Below, in pieces: positions 36,178 to 46,850 of a DNA stretch of 64,000 nt (its first letter is position 1; each line of letters opens with the position of its first letter). Under the pieces are notes generated by a model that saw only the letters and a list, made by a program, of their open reading frames with translations, had not been told where the DNA came from and searched no databases. Origin of the DNA: Saccopteryx bilineata (Eukaryota > Chordata > Mammalia > Chiroptera > Emballonuridae). The translations under genes were made by a program, and so were the position numbers. The stretch lies in contig NC_089494.1 in NCBI RefSeq assembly GCF_036850765.1, forward strand, positions 53,213,809-53,277,808. The letters run 5' to 3'.

Positions 36178-36759
36178 AACAGGAGTAATCATCTCAATGC
36201 TTAACTCATAGTAGTTTCTAATGAATATTTGTTTCATAAATTAATTGAACAAGACTGTCCAAATTTATAAAATTCCACGGGTGTTTTGAGAATTTCAACA
36301 CATATTATATAAACCACCAAAGAAATTTCTTTTTGGAGTTATTTTCAAATTTCTAGTCAAAAGAAATATTTGTCATAAAAAACAAAAAAGAAATTTAGTA
36401 ATGGATCATTTTTATGCTTCAAAATATATTGGTTTGAGCAGCTTCTTTTTGAGATGAACTTCAGCCTGCCTGCAGATGCTCTTCAGCTCCCCTCTACATC
36501 GAAGCAAAGCTGTCCTTCATCATAGCAAGAACATGAGTTGAGCTCCATGGCTTCTGCAGCAGAACCTCAACTTCTGTTCCTACTTACCTGGTCTCAAGGG
36601 AATGGAGATCCTTCAGTCCTCTACTGATGACACATCACCTGACTGATCTTTTTGTGACTGGATTTTGAACTATGCCATATAGCTGTCAAAAGCATGGAAG
36701 GGCTTTAGATTTCTAAGTCTTGAATGAATCTTTGCAAATAACACATTAAATATGCAATT
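36178..36759. other. No recognisable feature
   Basis: Nothing named. Confidence 0.4.
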
Positions 36760-36880
36760 TGGAGCTTTATTTGGCTTCAGTTTTCTTATCTGTAAAATGG
36801 AATGTTACTACAATAGTGCTATTTCTAGGGGTGATTTTGAAAAATAAAATTACATGTGTGGAAATTCATGTAAAGTCTTA
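36760..36880 (+). repeat. MIR SINE remnant
   Basis: 'ggcttcagttttcttatctgtaaaatggaatg' is a well kept piece of the MIR core. Confidence 0.65.
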
Positions 36881-36949
36881 GTTAGTGGTTCAGCCCTATG
36901 CTCTGTGTCTTCTAAAACATGGCACTTACCTAGGAAGGGAGCAGAATGA

Positions 36950-37200
36950 TGGGGGAGTTGAAAGAATTGTCTTTGAAACCAAACATATCAGGGTTCATAT
37001 CTTAACTTCACAATTTACTAACTCTGTGACTCAAGGTACATTTTTTATCCCTCTGCCTCTCATTTTTTTCATCTGCCTAGAGGAAAATAGGCTGTTATGA
37101 AAACTAAACTTTCCCTGTTTAAAGCAGCTAGCACAGTCACTAGTGCCCAATATATAGTCAACTGACAACTTTATACTCAATAAATATTAGTTGACTTAAT
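36950..37200 (+). repeat. MIR SINE remnant
   Basis: 'tttgaaaccaaacatatcagggttcatatctt', 'tttactaactctgtgactcaagg', 'catttttttcatctgcct' and 'gcacagtcactagtgcccaat' follow the MIR order. The 71-aa open frame at 36885 overlaps it and is not a gene. Confidence 0.65.
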
Positions 37201-38105
37201 GAAAATTGTAATCAAAGAAATGCTATCCACTTTATATATTTTAATCCTCAGCATCTATCAAATCATCAGAAAGCTGCACATATGAATTATTTTTGTATTA
37301 TCCTGCAGTGCAATTACTGCAATAGAGCCTCAACATTCTGTAATGGCTTTTATTGATGTTCTTTTAAATAATGGTAATAAATGAATGCCTTTGAGTTAGT
37401 ATGAATTATTATGCTGTTTATTTTGTTCTTTGGTGTTTTTATATAACTCAAGTGACAAACTACTAACAGAATTTAAATATTTAACAATGTCTGTCTCTTT
37501 GGATTTATTGATATATCTTTTTCTATGACTTGCAATGAGTTGTGTATAATCATAATATTTTCCTCTTCATCTCAGCAAGGAAGAAACTTAGAGATAGGTT
37601 TTGTTCACAAAAGCTTTAACCATAGTAAGAATTGAAAATCTTTATGTAATTATTGCTACATTATCACTTTTATTATTGAATTTTTCATTATATATATATA
37701 TTTTAAACTGGCCCAAGTCTCTTTAAAATCACTGTATATCAAAAAAAATATGCTATTTAATTCTGATAAACTTCAGTTCTACCATTGCTATCTTACATTC
37801 TGAATCAATTTGATTAAATCAGGGTTAATTTTGAGACTAAATTAAATAAAATGGTTGAGTCAGCAATGTGCTTTGTATTAATCAAAATAATATGTGCATT
37901 ATGAATTCAGCCTTAAAATAGGTAATGCTAATTATAACAAATATAATTCATATTAATTAATAGTTAATCAACTTGTAGATATAGAACATATATACATATA
38001 TATTTATTGTCCTAATATTTTGCCTTTGAAAGAAAATTGATTACAGTATTATAGTAGCTTTTTAGATATTAATATATTTCTTTTTGAGCTTGTGGATGAA
38101 ATTTA
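37201..38105. other. No recognisable feature
   Basis: Very AT-rich, with a short TA run near 37691. Confidence 0.4.
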
Positions 38106-38124
38106 ACTTTTATTGTGTTCTTTT

Positions 38125-38536
38125 TGTCAGTTTTTGTTTTAAGATCAATAAGTAGCTGTCTTATATATTTTGGTGCTCCTTGGTTTGGTGCATATATATT
38201 AAGAATTGTTATGTCTTCTTGATTCAGTGTCCCCTTAGCCATTATGAAATGGCCATTTTTGTCTCTGAGTACTTTTCCTGTCTTGTAGTCAGCATTATCC
38301 GATATGAGTATTGCTACATCTGCTTTTTTTTGGATGTTATTTGCTTGGAGTATTGTTTTCCAGCCTTTCACTTTGAATTTGTTTTTATCCTTGTTACTTA
38401 GATGAGTTTCCTGTAGGCAGCATACAGTTGGATTTTCTTTTTTAATCCATTCTGCTACTCTGTGCCTTTTTATTGGTGAGTTTAATCCGTTTACATTTAG
38501 TGTAATTATTGATACTTGTGAGTTCCCTATTGCCAT
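38125..38536 (-). pseudogene. L1 ORF2: LINE-1 ORF2 N-terminal fragment (copy 2)
   Basis: Starts [17 protein letters not shown] at 38536 and runs about 137 codons, colinear with the start of the intact ORF2, including the endonuclease motif LQETHL with its catalytic Glu. The sequence then leaves L1 at the target duplication, before the catalytic GDLN block, so the endonuclease is incomplete and there is no reverse transcriptase. Confidence 0.92.
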
Positions 38537-38766
38537 TTTATATCTTGCTTTCTGTTAGTTTTGTGTCTTGTTTGATCCTTCTCTTTCGTTTTTCTATCTT
38601 TTGTTTTTATTTGGTTGTATTCCATACATCTTTCCTCTGTTGCTATCTTTTTTAAATCATGTGCTTCTGTGGTGGTTTTTTCAATGGTGGTTACCTTTGA
38701 GTAATGAAAAGGGTCCCTACCCTGTTCATTGTAGCGAACTATTTTGTGAGTACTTTTGCAGTCCAT
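38527..38766 (-). CDS. Inter-ORF small frame of L1 copy 2 (79 aa, speculative)
   Basis: An open frame of 79 codons lying between ORF1 and ORF2 of this L1. Its stop overlaps the ORF2 start (ATGGCAATAG: the ORF2 ATG lies just before the TAG of the small frame). The intact L1 has a frame of exactly the same length and position (55117-55356), about 68% identical in protein by my count, with no indel. The product would be Lys/Thr-rich (…KTKDRKTKEKDQTRHKTNRKQ…) without membrane segments. I see no domain. Codon differences are mostly non-synonymous, which argues against protein-level selection. Confidence 0.25.
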   Translation of the reverse strand: MDCKSTHKIVRYNEQGRDPFHYSKVTTIEKTTTEAHDLKKIATEERCMEYNQIKTKDRKTKEKDQTRHKTNRKQDIKWQ

Positions 38767-38839
38767 CGTCCTTTGCTACTGTTAATCTCCATCTTCTCCC
38801 CCTCTTTCTTTTTGTTGTTGTCACAGTTTAAATTTGGTT

Positions 38840-39859
38840 TTATTGTGTTCTTCTTGGAGCTTTTACTTGTGGCTCTGTTTTTTTTTTGTTCTTTGTATCT
38901 GATTGGAGAACCCCCTTTAGTAATTCCTGGAGTGGGGGTTTTCTGATAATAAATTCCCTCATCTTTTCTGTATCTGTGAATGTTTTTATTTCTCCTTCGT
39001 ATTTGAAGGATAGCTTTGATGGGTATAGTATTCGTGGCTGAAAGGTCCTCTCTTTCAGGACTTTAAATATTGGGGTCCACTCTCTTCTAGCTTGTAGAGT
39101 TTCTGTTGAGAAATCTGATGATAATCTAATGGGCCTTCCTTTATATGTTGTATTCTTCTTTTCCCTGGCTGCCTTGAGAATTTTTTCTTTGCTGTTGGTT
39201 TGTGTCAATTTCATTATGATATGCCTTGGAGTAGGTTTGTTGGGGTTAAGAAAACTTGGAGTTCTGTTTGCTTCTTGAACTTGAGGCTTTAGTTCTTTCC
39301 ACAGGCTTGGGAAGTTCTCATCTATTATTTGTTTGAGTATGTTCTCCATTCCATTTTCTCTCTCTTCTCCCTCTGATATACCTATTATTCTTATGTTATT
39401 CTTTTTGATGGAGTCAGATAATTCTTGTAGGGCTATCTCATTTTTTTAAATTTTTGAGTCTCTTTCTTCTTCTCTCTGTTGTGCCTCAAGTTGCTTGTCT
39501 TCTATTTCACTAATCCTCTCTTCTATCTGACCTGTTCTATTAGCTAAGCTTGTTACTTCGTTTTTCAGCTCGTGAATTGAGTTTTTCATCTCTGTTTGAT
39601 TTGTTTTTATAGTTTCAATTTCCTTGGACATATATTCTTTGTGTTCATTGAGTTGTTTTCTGAGCTCCCTATATTGCCTTTCTGTGTTTTCTTGTATATC
39701 TTGGAGGATTTTTAGGATTTCTATCTTGAATTCTCTGTCATTTAGCTCCAAGGTTTCCAATATATTAAATTTTTTCTCCATAGATTTTTCCTCATCTAGC
39801 TGTGTTACCTCTCTTTCTTTTGTATCCATGATATTCGATTTTCTCTTCCTTAATGGCAT
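38840..39859 (-). pseudogene. L1 ORF1: LINE-1 ORF1 pseudogene (copy 2), one stop codon
   Basis: Start ATGCCATTAAGG at 39859. The first 137 codons are open (coiled-coil region rich in E, K, Q). A TAA at 39448-39446, at the place of an isoleucine codon in the intact copy, stops it, and the rest is open to 38840 with the RRM and C-terminal domain (MENILKQIIDENF, PRHIIMKLTQ, REKKNTTYKGRPIRLSSDF, ARREW, ILYPSKLSF). The C-terminus ends differently from copy 3 (…KAPRRTQ). A single lesion indicates a moderately young copy. Confidence 0.92.
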
Positions 39860-42285
39860 CTGAGGGTGGTTTTGTTGATAGTATTAATGAGATTTAATAA
39901 AGAATAAAAAGTTAAAAAAAATAAAAAAAAATAAAAAATCGAAAAGAGTTGTTTTTTTAAAAAAGATTAATAATGAAATAAAGAAAAATAAAATAAAATA
40001 AAAATTTTTTTAAAAAAAGAAATTATTCCCCCCCTCCTTTTTTCCTCTCCTCTCCTCTCCCCTCTTTCTTGAGAAAACCTTGTGGTGGAATGTGAGTTAT
40101 AACAAACAATGCCTGTGATGGAGGGCCTGAATTGGGGAAAAGTAATAAAGGGGCAAAAAAGAAAAAAAGAAAAAAAAAAAAAAAGAAAAAAGAAAAAAAA
40201 AAAAGAGCATATGGACCCACAAAAAGCAAATAAGGAAAAAATTTGGGTCAAGAATAAAATGATTTGCTTTTAGGTGTTGGTTGTCTAAGAATTATGATGA
40301 GAGGAATAAGAGGAAAACGGAAAAATGGGGGGACAAATTAAAAACTTACTATTGTATTTAGTGGAACAAGAACTAGATAATATGGAGAGCCAGGGATGGG
40401 AGCACTGCTAGTGAGTTAAAAAGGTGAAGTAAAAACCCCCCAAAATGCCACAAACATAGGTTTGAGTCCCAGATAAGATAATTTGTTTGTTATTGAGGTT
40501 TGAATGAGAGGAGATGTAAAGGAGAAAGGAAGAAACTAATATAGAGGGAGAAAAGAAAGAGAGAGAGAGAAAAAAAAGAGGGAACCACTAAAAGAAGAAA
40601 AAAGAAAGGAGAGAGAGAGAGAGTTAAGGGTTTTGGAGTGCAACCCTCATAGAGAGAAAGGAAGAGAAGAGAAAAGATAATGGGAGATGTAACACTTATG
40701 GGTAGTGTAGTTCAAGGAGAGGAGAGAGTAAGACCAGTAGAGAGTTAATCGGCCAAATTGGAGGAAGAAAAAAAAGTATCAAGAATGAAGATAAGAGAAA
40801 CAAACGAACAAATATAATAAAATGTGATAGGTTATAAAGTCTGCAGATTATTCTTGATTTTGAGAGGTTATCTTCTTGCTTTTTCTTTTCTCTCCCTCTT
40901 CCTGGTCGGTGACTCTGTACCCCGGGTTCTGCCCCTTTGGCATGCTCAGGTAGAGGCTTGCAGTTGATAAGTCTCTATGGCAATGTCATGTATTGTGCTT
41001 TAGTCTCGTTGGCAGTCGAGGCTCATTAGCATTTATAGGCTCTGACAGTGAGAGAGTCCGTGTTCCTGGAGCCTTTCTCCTAGTCTTTCCTTCCTCAATT
41101 AGTAGCCTGATAATCCAGCTATGGGGTTGCTGCTGCCTCTGCCTGGATAGTAAGAGGCTCAAAGAGCTGGCAACTCCCCACTCTATTTCCACTCAGCACA
41201 GGGCTCTGGGTAAGGCTCAGTCAGTCAGAGCTGCTAGCATAATCAGGCGGGCTTTCCGCCCACTCAAAGACTACTGGCTCTGCCACTCTGTCTGGTAACA
41301 CAAGCGGGCGCCCACTTCCGGGGCGCTTGGAGGAAACTCTCACTCACTGTCTGCGACCAGGATATCCAGCCAGCAGTCTCACGCTCTGAGTGAAACCCCC
41401 AACCACAGGGAAAAGTTGCAGCATTGGAATTGAGTCTCGCTCCGTCCCCGTGCGCGGCTTTTGCAAGGCGCTGGGGCGGCTCGAGATTCCGCTTTGGCCC
41501 ACACAAAGGCCCCTGACTCTGCCCCTCTCTGCGATAACACGGGCGCGCACTGCGGAGGCACTCGGAGGAATCGCTCACTCCTTATCTGCGCGCGCACACC
41601 AGGATATGAGGCCGGCCGCGGTTCCCTCTGAGTGAAACCCTCACCAGCACGGAAAATCTCCACCGTTGGAAGTAGTTCTCACTCCCTCCCGTGCGTGGCT
41701 TTCCCAGGGCGCTGGGGCTGCCCAGAGACTCTGTCCTCGGCCCACAGAAAGACCTCTGACCCTGCCTCTCCGTGGGGCAACACGGGCACCCACTCTCGGG
41801 GCCTAGGAAGAAATTCTCGCCCACTAACTGCGCACCGACCAGGAGACCGGGTAAAATGGCCGCTCCGCTTGTCTTTCTTTGTTTGGGTTTGGCGCGAGTG
41901 TTAGCTTGTATTGCCCGGGTTGCCACAGGATCAGATTTTCCTCGGCTTGGATCTGTATGCCACAGCCTGGTTCGGCCGTTTGTGCCGCGGTGGCCTGGAT
42001 CTATTCACCCCCTTTGCCCGCCTCAGTTTCTATATTCACAGTTACCAGAGAAAGCCGCCCTGTTTAGGTTAGTGAGGAAGGCGGAGCATTTCTTACTCCC
42101 TTTTTCCTTCGGGGTTTGGTTATATATTTAGCCAATTTTTCACTCAATCATACCTTTGGGTGTATTGCGAAGCATCTGGAAGCTCCAAGTATAGGTTTTT
42201 CTGTTTCTGGTTGAAGATCTTGTTGAGTTTTGGGGGAGATTTATCGGTATCGCTTCCTACCCCGCCATTACTCTGACGTCATCTC
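39860..42285 (-). promoter_or_regulatory. LINE-1 5'UTR (copy 2), 2.4 kb, CpG-rich distal part
   Basis: In L1 sense the region starts gagatgacgtcagagtaatg at 42285. It includes a perfect CRE octamer TGACGTCA (42274-42281), a YY1-like taatggcggg just downstream, GC- and CpG-rich monomers (about 41230-41840), then a less GC-rich unique part and a long pyrimidine-rich stretch (about 40500-40900) before T-rich sequence near the ORF1 start. The first ~115 bp are homologous to the 5' end of the intact L1 at 53778. This is the expected place of the internal pol II promoter. Antisense open frames on the plus strand (for example 41772-42131, 119 aa) lie in the CpG-rich part. Confidence 0.75.
41230..41840 (-). 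repeat. Tandem L1 promoter monomers, about 240 bp each (2.5 units)
   Basis: The motif 'actcactgtctgcgaccaggatat' at about 41342 recurs as 'actccttatctgcg...accaggatat' at about 41578 and as 'actaactgcgcaccgaccagga' at about 41823, spaced about 236 and 244 bp. The intervening blocks recur in the same order: 'gagtgaaaccc', 'tgcgcggctttt' / 'tgcgtggcttt', 'ggcgctgggg' and 'ggcccacac/gaaag'. The lowest-coordinate unit is partial. Confidence 0.8.
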
Positions 42286-42304
42286 ACTTTTATTGTGTTC
42301 TTTT

Positions 42305-43065
42305 GGTGACAAAATAAGAAAATTTATTCTTTTGTCTTATCACCTTAAATACACCAAGTTCTTTATCAGTATACCATCTCCTCAATACCTTTACTACGTT
42401 ATCTTTAGAGCAAAAGTATTAACAGAAATATTATTATATAACATTGTAAGAAGAAAACATTTAAGGATTCAAAAAAGAACTTTACTTCTAATTCTAATAT
42501 ATTTTTTTGTTAAGCATAGTGAGGAAATGAATAAAGAACTTTTAATGAGTGAAATAAAATGAAGTTGTACTTCATTAAAGCCAAGAAAATTGAGAGAAAA
42601 ATCTGGAGTGCTTCAGAAGTATTTTCTGTGGTAGTACTTATTTAATGATGGAATAAGGAGTGAATAGTGGTATTTTTTGGTAAGGGATGTAAAATAACTT
42701 AGTCATAAAAATGTAACCCCAGCTTTCTGAGAATGTATTTGTATTACAAAATATCAAAGTGATAACAGAAATGGTAAAACAATATAATCTGATCTGGAGT
42801 TCCTGCCCTTTGGAGTTGTTTGCAATACAGATTCCTTCTCAGCTGGCACATTCATTCTCCTTAGTGAAATACCCTTTGTAAAACATCAGGCTTATTTATG
42901 GGGGGAGTGGGACAGGGAAAAGAGGGGAGACTCATTTAATGTTAATTTACTCTTCTATCCCTGTCTTGCTCAATCAGTGGTGCTCGTTAATGCTCTGTCA
43001 CCTGAGGCCCTTCATCTGTATATGTTGCTGCTATCCCAAACAGTGCTGATTTGGGCTTTTTTCAG
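42305..43065. other. No recognisable feature
   Basis: The 110-aa open frame at 42230-42562 begins inside the L1 and runs into AT-rich flank; it is not supported. A pyrimidine-rich stretch and CAG at 43059-43065 precede the candidate exon. Confidence 0.4.
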
Positions 43066-43290
43066 GGGTCTCGCCTTGACTCGGCTAATGTGGAAGCCGT
43101 CCCATTCCCAGAACCCATTGTTGCCACACTGACTGATGTGGGAGAAGGTTCTGTATTGTCATTTGGTTCCCCAAAAGATCTAAACTTTCAGTTTCTTTTT
43201 CAAAAAGCTATTGACATATCCTTGAGGCTGGAGAAGAAGCTCCCCAGGGACAACTCCAAAGAGCTACATCTAAAAGTGCTGTTTCAAGAG
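43066..43290 (+). CDS. Candidate host coding exon, 75 codons, phase 0-0
   Basis: A strong splice-acceptor-like sequence (gggcttttttcag|GGG) ends at 43065. The frame after it is open to a TGA at 43318-43320. A possible donor (CAAGAG|gtaccc) at 43291 would give an exon of exactly 225 bp with both boundaries in phase 0. The predicted peptide starts GSRLDSANVEAVPFPEPIV and includes LSFGSPKDLNFQFLFQKAIDISLRLEKK, a balanced composition unlike the repeat-derived frames around it. No repeat overlaps it. I do not recognise the protein. It could instead be a last exon ending at 43320, a fossil exon or chance. Confidence 0.35.
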
Positions 43291-43610
43291 GTACCCCAGA
43301 ATGATGTCTACCCACACTGAGGCTTCGTTCTCAGAGACTTTTGTTTCCTACTGCTCATGAGAAAGACTGCAGAGGTATTCTCTTCTCCTTTGTGAGGGAG
43401 TCTTTTTTTCTATATGCCTGAGCCCAATTATACACATCACTATTATTTTTCTTTTAGAATTTCATGGTCTTGATGTAAGTAGAACTTTATAGCATCAACT
43501 TAGGCAATTGAGAATTCTCCCCATTCTTTTTAAAGAGTAAGACTAAGGAGTCTTTTTAAGGTATATATAAATATAATTGTTCTTATATTTTATAGTTTCT
43601 TATTTCTTCA

Positions 43611-43952
43611 TTTTTATTTTCCTTCTTTTTCAAGTTAGAGGAGGGGAGATAGAGAGACTCCTACATGAGCCATGGCTGGGATCCACCATCTGGGGCTGAT
43701 CTGGGGCCATGCTCCCAAATGAGCTATATTTTATGTGTGATGTTGAGGATCCATCCTCAGGGCCCAGGACTAATGTATTCAAACCAATCAAGCCATGGCT
43801 GTGGGAAAGGAAGAGAGAGAGAGAAAGAGAAAGAGAAGGAAGAGGGGTGGAGAAGCAGGTGGCTGCTTTCCCTGTGTTCCCTGATTGGGAATCGAACTTG
43901 GGACATCCACACACCAGGCCGACGCTCTACCACTGAGCCAACTGGCCAGGGC
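43611..43952 (-). repeat. tRNA-derived bat SINE (older long type)
   Basis: Antisense. Head at right (gccctggccagttggctcag in its own sense, box B GTTCGATTCCC), (GA)n body and T-rich left end. Imperfect duplication agtttcttatttctt / agtttcttctttctt on the two sides. Confidence 0.9.
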
Positions 43953-44039
43953 CAGTTTCTTCTTTCTTATCAAAGTAAAATAGTAACTTTATAGACCCTC
44001 TCTTTATGACCAAGAGAACTAACCTAATTAAGCACCTAT

Positions 44040-44240
44040 TTTGTATGTCACAATAATCTAATCAAATTCTCACAAGGTCCTGGATAATAGGGATATACAT
44101 TTCACAGCTAAAGAAACCAAGATTCTGAGAGTTAAATACTTTCTCAAGCTCACATGGCTAATTATGAACGGGCTTAAGATTCAATTCTAGTGCATTTTGT
44201 TGGACCCAAAAGTCTGTGTTCTGACCATGCTTAGTGTAGT
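44040..44240 (-). repeat. MIR SINE remnant
   Basis: Antisense MIR order: 'tctaatcaaattctcacaaggtcctgg', 'cacagctaaagaaaccaagattctgagagttaaatac', 'agctcacatggctaattatgaacggg', 'tctgtgttctgacc'. Confidence 0.75.
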
Positions 44241-44586
44241 GTTTGGTTTCCTTCTGATCATTTACTCTTGAGCCCTTTAGAGAACTGAATAGCCTATCTT
44301 TCTGTCACACACCTCTGAGGCATTCCTACTAGAAATTTCCATTGATAAAAATGTTTAAAAAGACAGTTTTCTTATTCAGAAAATAACCTGTCTTGACTAA
44401 AGTAAAAGAGTAAAACTTTCATGATAGTAAAATACCTGGACCCAAGTAAATATCTACATGCTTACTTATCAATTTACACAAAATGGGTATACAATACATG
44501 TCCATAAATCAACTGCTTGCATTGAAGAAAGCTTATGAATCTGGATACTAAAGTTAGGTTTTCCATTAAAAAAGTTCTTCTCAGGG
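44241..44586. other. No recognisable feature
   Basis: Nothing named. Confidence 0.4.
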
Positions 44587-44600
44587 CCTAAATGGATTTT

Positions 44601-44967
44601 TTTTTTTTGGTATTTTTCTGAAGTTAGAAGTGGGGAGGCAGTCAGACAGACTCCTGCATGTGCTCGATGGGGATCCAACTGGCATGCCCACCAGGGGGCA
44701 ATGCTCTGCCCATCTGGGATGTTGCTCCATTGCTGCGGGAGCCATTCTAGTGCCTGAGGTGGAGGTCATGGAACCATGCTCAGCTCCAAGGCCAACTTTG
44801 CTCCAATGGAGCCTTGGCTGTGAAAGGGGAAGAGAGATAGAGAGGAAAGAGAGGGGGAAGGGTGGAGAAGCAGATGGGTGCTTCTCCTGTGTGCCCTGAC
44901 TGGGAATCGAACCTGGAACTTCTGCATGCCAGGCCAATGCTCTACCACTGCGCCAACCGGACAAGGC
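44601..44967 (-). repeat. Long-type bat SINE, antisense
   Basis: Head at right, complete body with the 'gcccaccagggggcaatgctctgcccatctggg' module, T-rich tail left. Exact duplication cctaaatggatttt at 44587-44600 and 44968-44981. The 127-aa and 89-aa open frames are SINE translation. Confidence 0.94.
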
Positions 44968-44981
44968 CCTAAATGGATTTT

Positions 44982-45919
44982 AAGATAAGACATTTGAGAG
45001 GAAGCATGTCTCATAAAACTCTTTTGCTACCACATTGTTGAGCCATTGATTTTCTTATTGCTATTCAATAAACACTTGGACCACTAAACAGCGTGATAAT
45101 TTCTTTTCTGTTAAAATTTTTTTTAGAAAAAAATGATAGTTTCTTTTTAAAATTAAAAAAAAATGCCAACCTAGAAAATTATCTTCTCAGTACTGTGTAC
45201 CTAGTAGTAAGCAGTGTATGGCATCTCAATGTATAAAAGAATTGGGTTGGCATGTCTTGGGAAAAGAAATATTCAGGAGAATTTTACTTTATCTTACCTT
45301 TCCCTTCCACTCTGCACTCAAAGGCTAGTCTCATTTCAGCATAGATTTGAGAAGTCACAATTCAGATTAAATGGAGCTTTTGTTCTGCTTTATTTCAAAT
45401 GGGCTTCCTATGATAAGAGCCAACAATTGTACTGTGTATAAAACAGTCCTTGGGACTTCTAATGTTTATGGGACTAGGAGGTCAATTCTATGGTAGGCTT
45501 AGGGAAAGCTTCCTCTTCATGTTTTTTTTTTTTAAATCTTCCTAACATGTATTACCTTTGTGATATATTATCCCTTTTATTTAATAAATAATTATTGAAA
45601 TGTATCTCATAATTTTTATAAGTGTTCTAAGGCCATGTGCTTACAGATTATAGTGGGTGATTTTAGACAATATTTTAACTTTGGATTTAAATGTATCAGT
45701 CTATAAAGTAAGTTGCTTTCATTAAACCACTAAGAAAATTGAGTTCACTAAATTGTGAAAATTGCCATTTGTCTATTTCATTTTTTAATAAGTATATATG
45801 ATTTTAAGTGTTTGAAATCTTATTCTACCTATATGCAGCACAAAGTACAAAAGTACTTAGGACATAGAGAAGGTAATTCATAAACAACAAATTGCTGTAT
45901 CAAAATAGTCATAGTATCT
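44982..45919. other. No recognisable feature
   Basis: AT-rich; the 75-aa open frame at 45214 has no support. Confidence 0.4.
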
Positions 45920-46400
45920 CTGTAAAAATGTGAACTCAAATGTCATCTCCCACTGGGTTGAGCCTAATACGCCATTTGCAAAACTTTTTAGTCTAAGTAT
46001 TCTATAACACAGTAAAGACTATTCACTCCACGAATATGTCAATTTATATTCTTTAGCATAGTCCCATGAACAATACTTACTTTTTCTTGCAGGTATCCTT
46101 ACCTCAGCAGGCTGACTCCTCATCTTTAAGCTCTCACTGTACATAAATCCACCCTCTGAAGCCTTCCTGGGTTGGAAGACTAGATTAGGAGCACCTCCAC
46201 TGTGACATACAGCACTCTGTATTTACCAACATCTCAGCATTTACCACGTCTTATTGAGATTTCTTATATTTCTCTTTCATTAAAATATTAATTTCCTAGA
46301 AAACAGGGACTATCTTTTTGTTTATTGTTAAATAGCTATTCTTATAGTAACATCTACCAGAGAGTAACTACCCAATTAATATTTGGAATATTGAATTAAA
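45920..46400 (+). repeat. L2 LINE 3' end
   Basis: 'aactcaaatgtcatctcccactgggttgagcc', 'gcactctgtatttacc', 'tttcctagaaaacagggactatc' and 'ccaattaatatttgg' follow the L2 3' end in sense order. Diverged. Confidence 0.65.
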
Positions 46401-46639
46401 ATGAACATTTAAAATTTTATATTCAGAAAGCCATTACCCTGATACAATCAATGATGGAAATGACAAGCAATAGCATAAATTACAACATAAATTACAACCT
46501 AAGGTGTCTAAATTATGCATAGTAGGTTGACCATTGTGCTATCAAATGCAATAAAAACACACATAAGAAAACCCTGCTCCACTGAAAGTTTTCTAAGTAT
46601 CATCCTGTTTCACCTAGGTCTTGTAGACCAGTACCTCTG

Positions 46640-46850
46640 TGGTTATCTTCTTTTTATTTATGATTTTCATTTGTGTTTGCATAGATTCAAGTGTCCTACT
46701 GAATATATCTCCCCCCACCCCCTTATTCCCCCTCGGCCTCCCCATGCCCCCTTCCCCCTCTGTGGTTATTGAGCATCTTTCTATATCCACACCATCAATG
46801 GAAACACAGGCTATCATGTTTATTGCTTCTTTTGAGATTTAGAAACAAAT
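46640..46850 (-). repeat. LINE-1 3' end fragment (antisense)
   Basis: C-rich block 'ccccccacccccttattccccctcggcctcc' after 'ttcaagtgtcctactgaatat', the same layout as 63690-64000. L1 3'UTR in antisense. Confidence 0.55.

Larger units (their letters stand above)
38106..42304 (-). mobile_element. LINE-1 copy 2: complete 5' end, 3'-truncated, with 19-bp target duplication
   Basis: Antisense L1 body 38125-42285, bracketed by the exact 19-bp duplication acttttattgtgttctttt at 38106-38124 and 42286-42304. From its 5' end (42285) it has a 2.4-kb 5'UTR, ORF1, the inter-ORF region and the first ~137 codons of ORF2, and then stops with no poly(A) tail. Normal L1 insertions are cut at the 5' side; this one is cut at the 3' side. 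The end lies in an A-rich stretch of ORF2 (aaaacaaaaactgacaaaaa), so internal priming of reverse transcription is the likely cause. Confidence 0.88.

Noticed and set aside
38106..38124. 19-bp repeat as chance similarity between flank and L1
   Set aside because: It lies exactly at both L1 ends and matches over all 19 bases, so a target duplication is far more likely.
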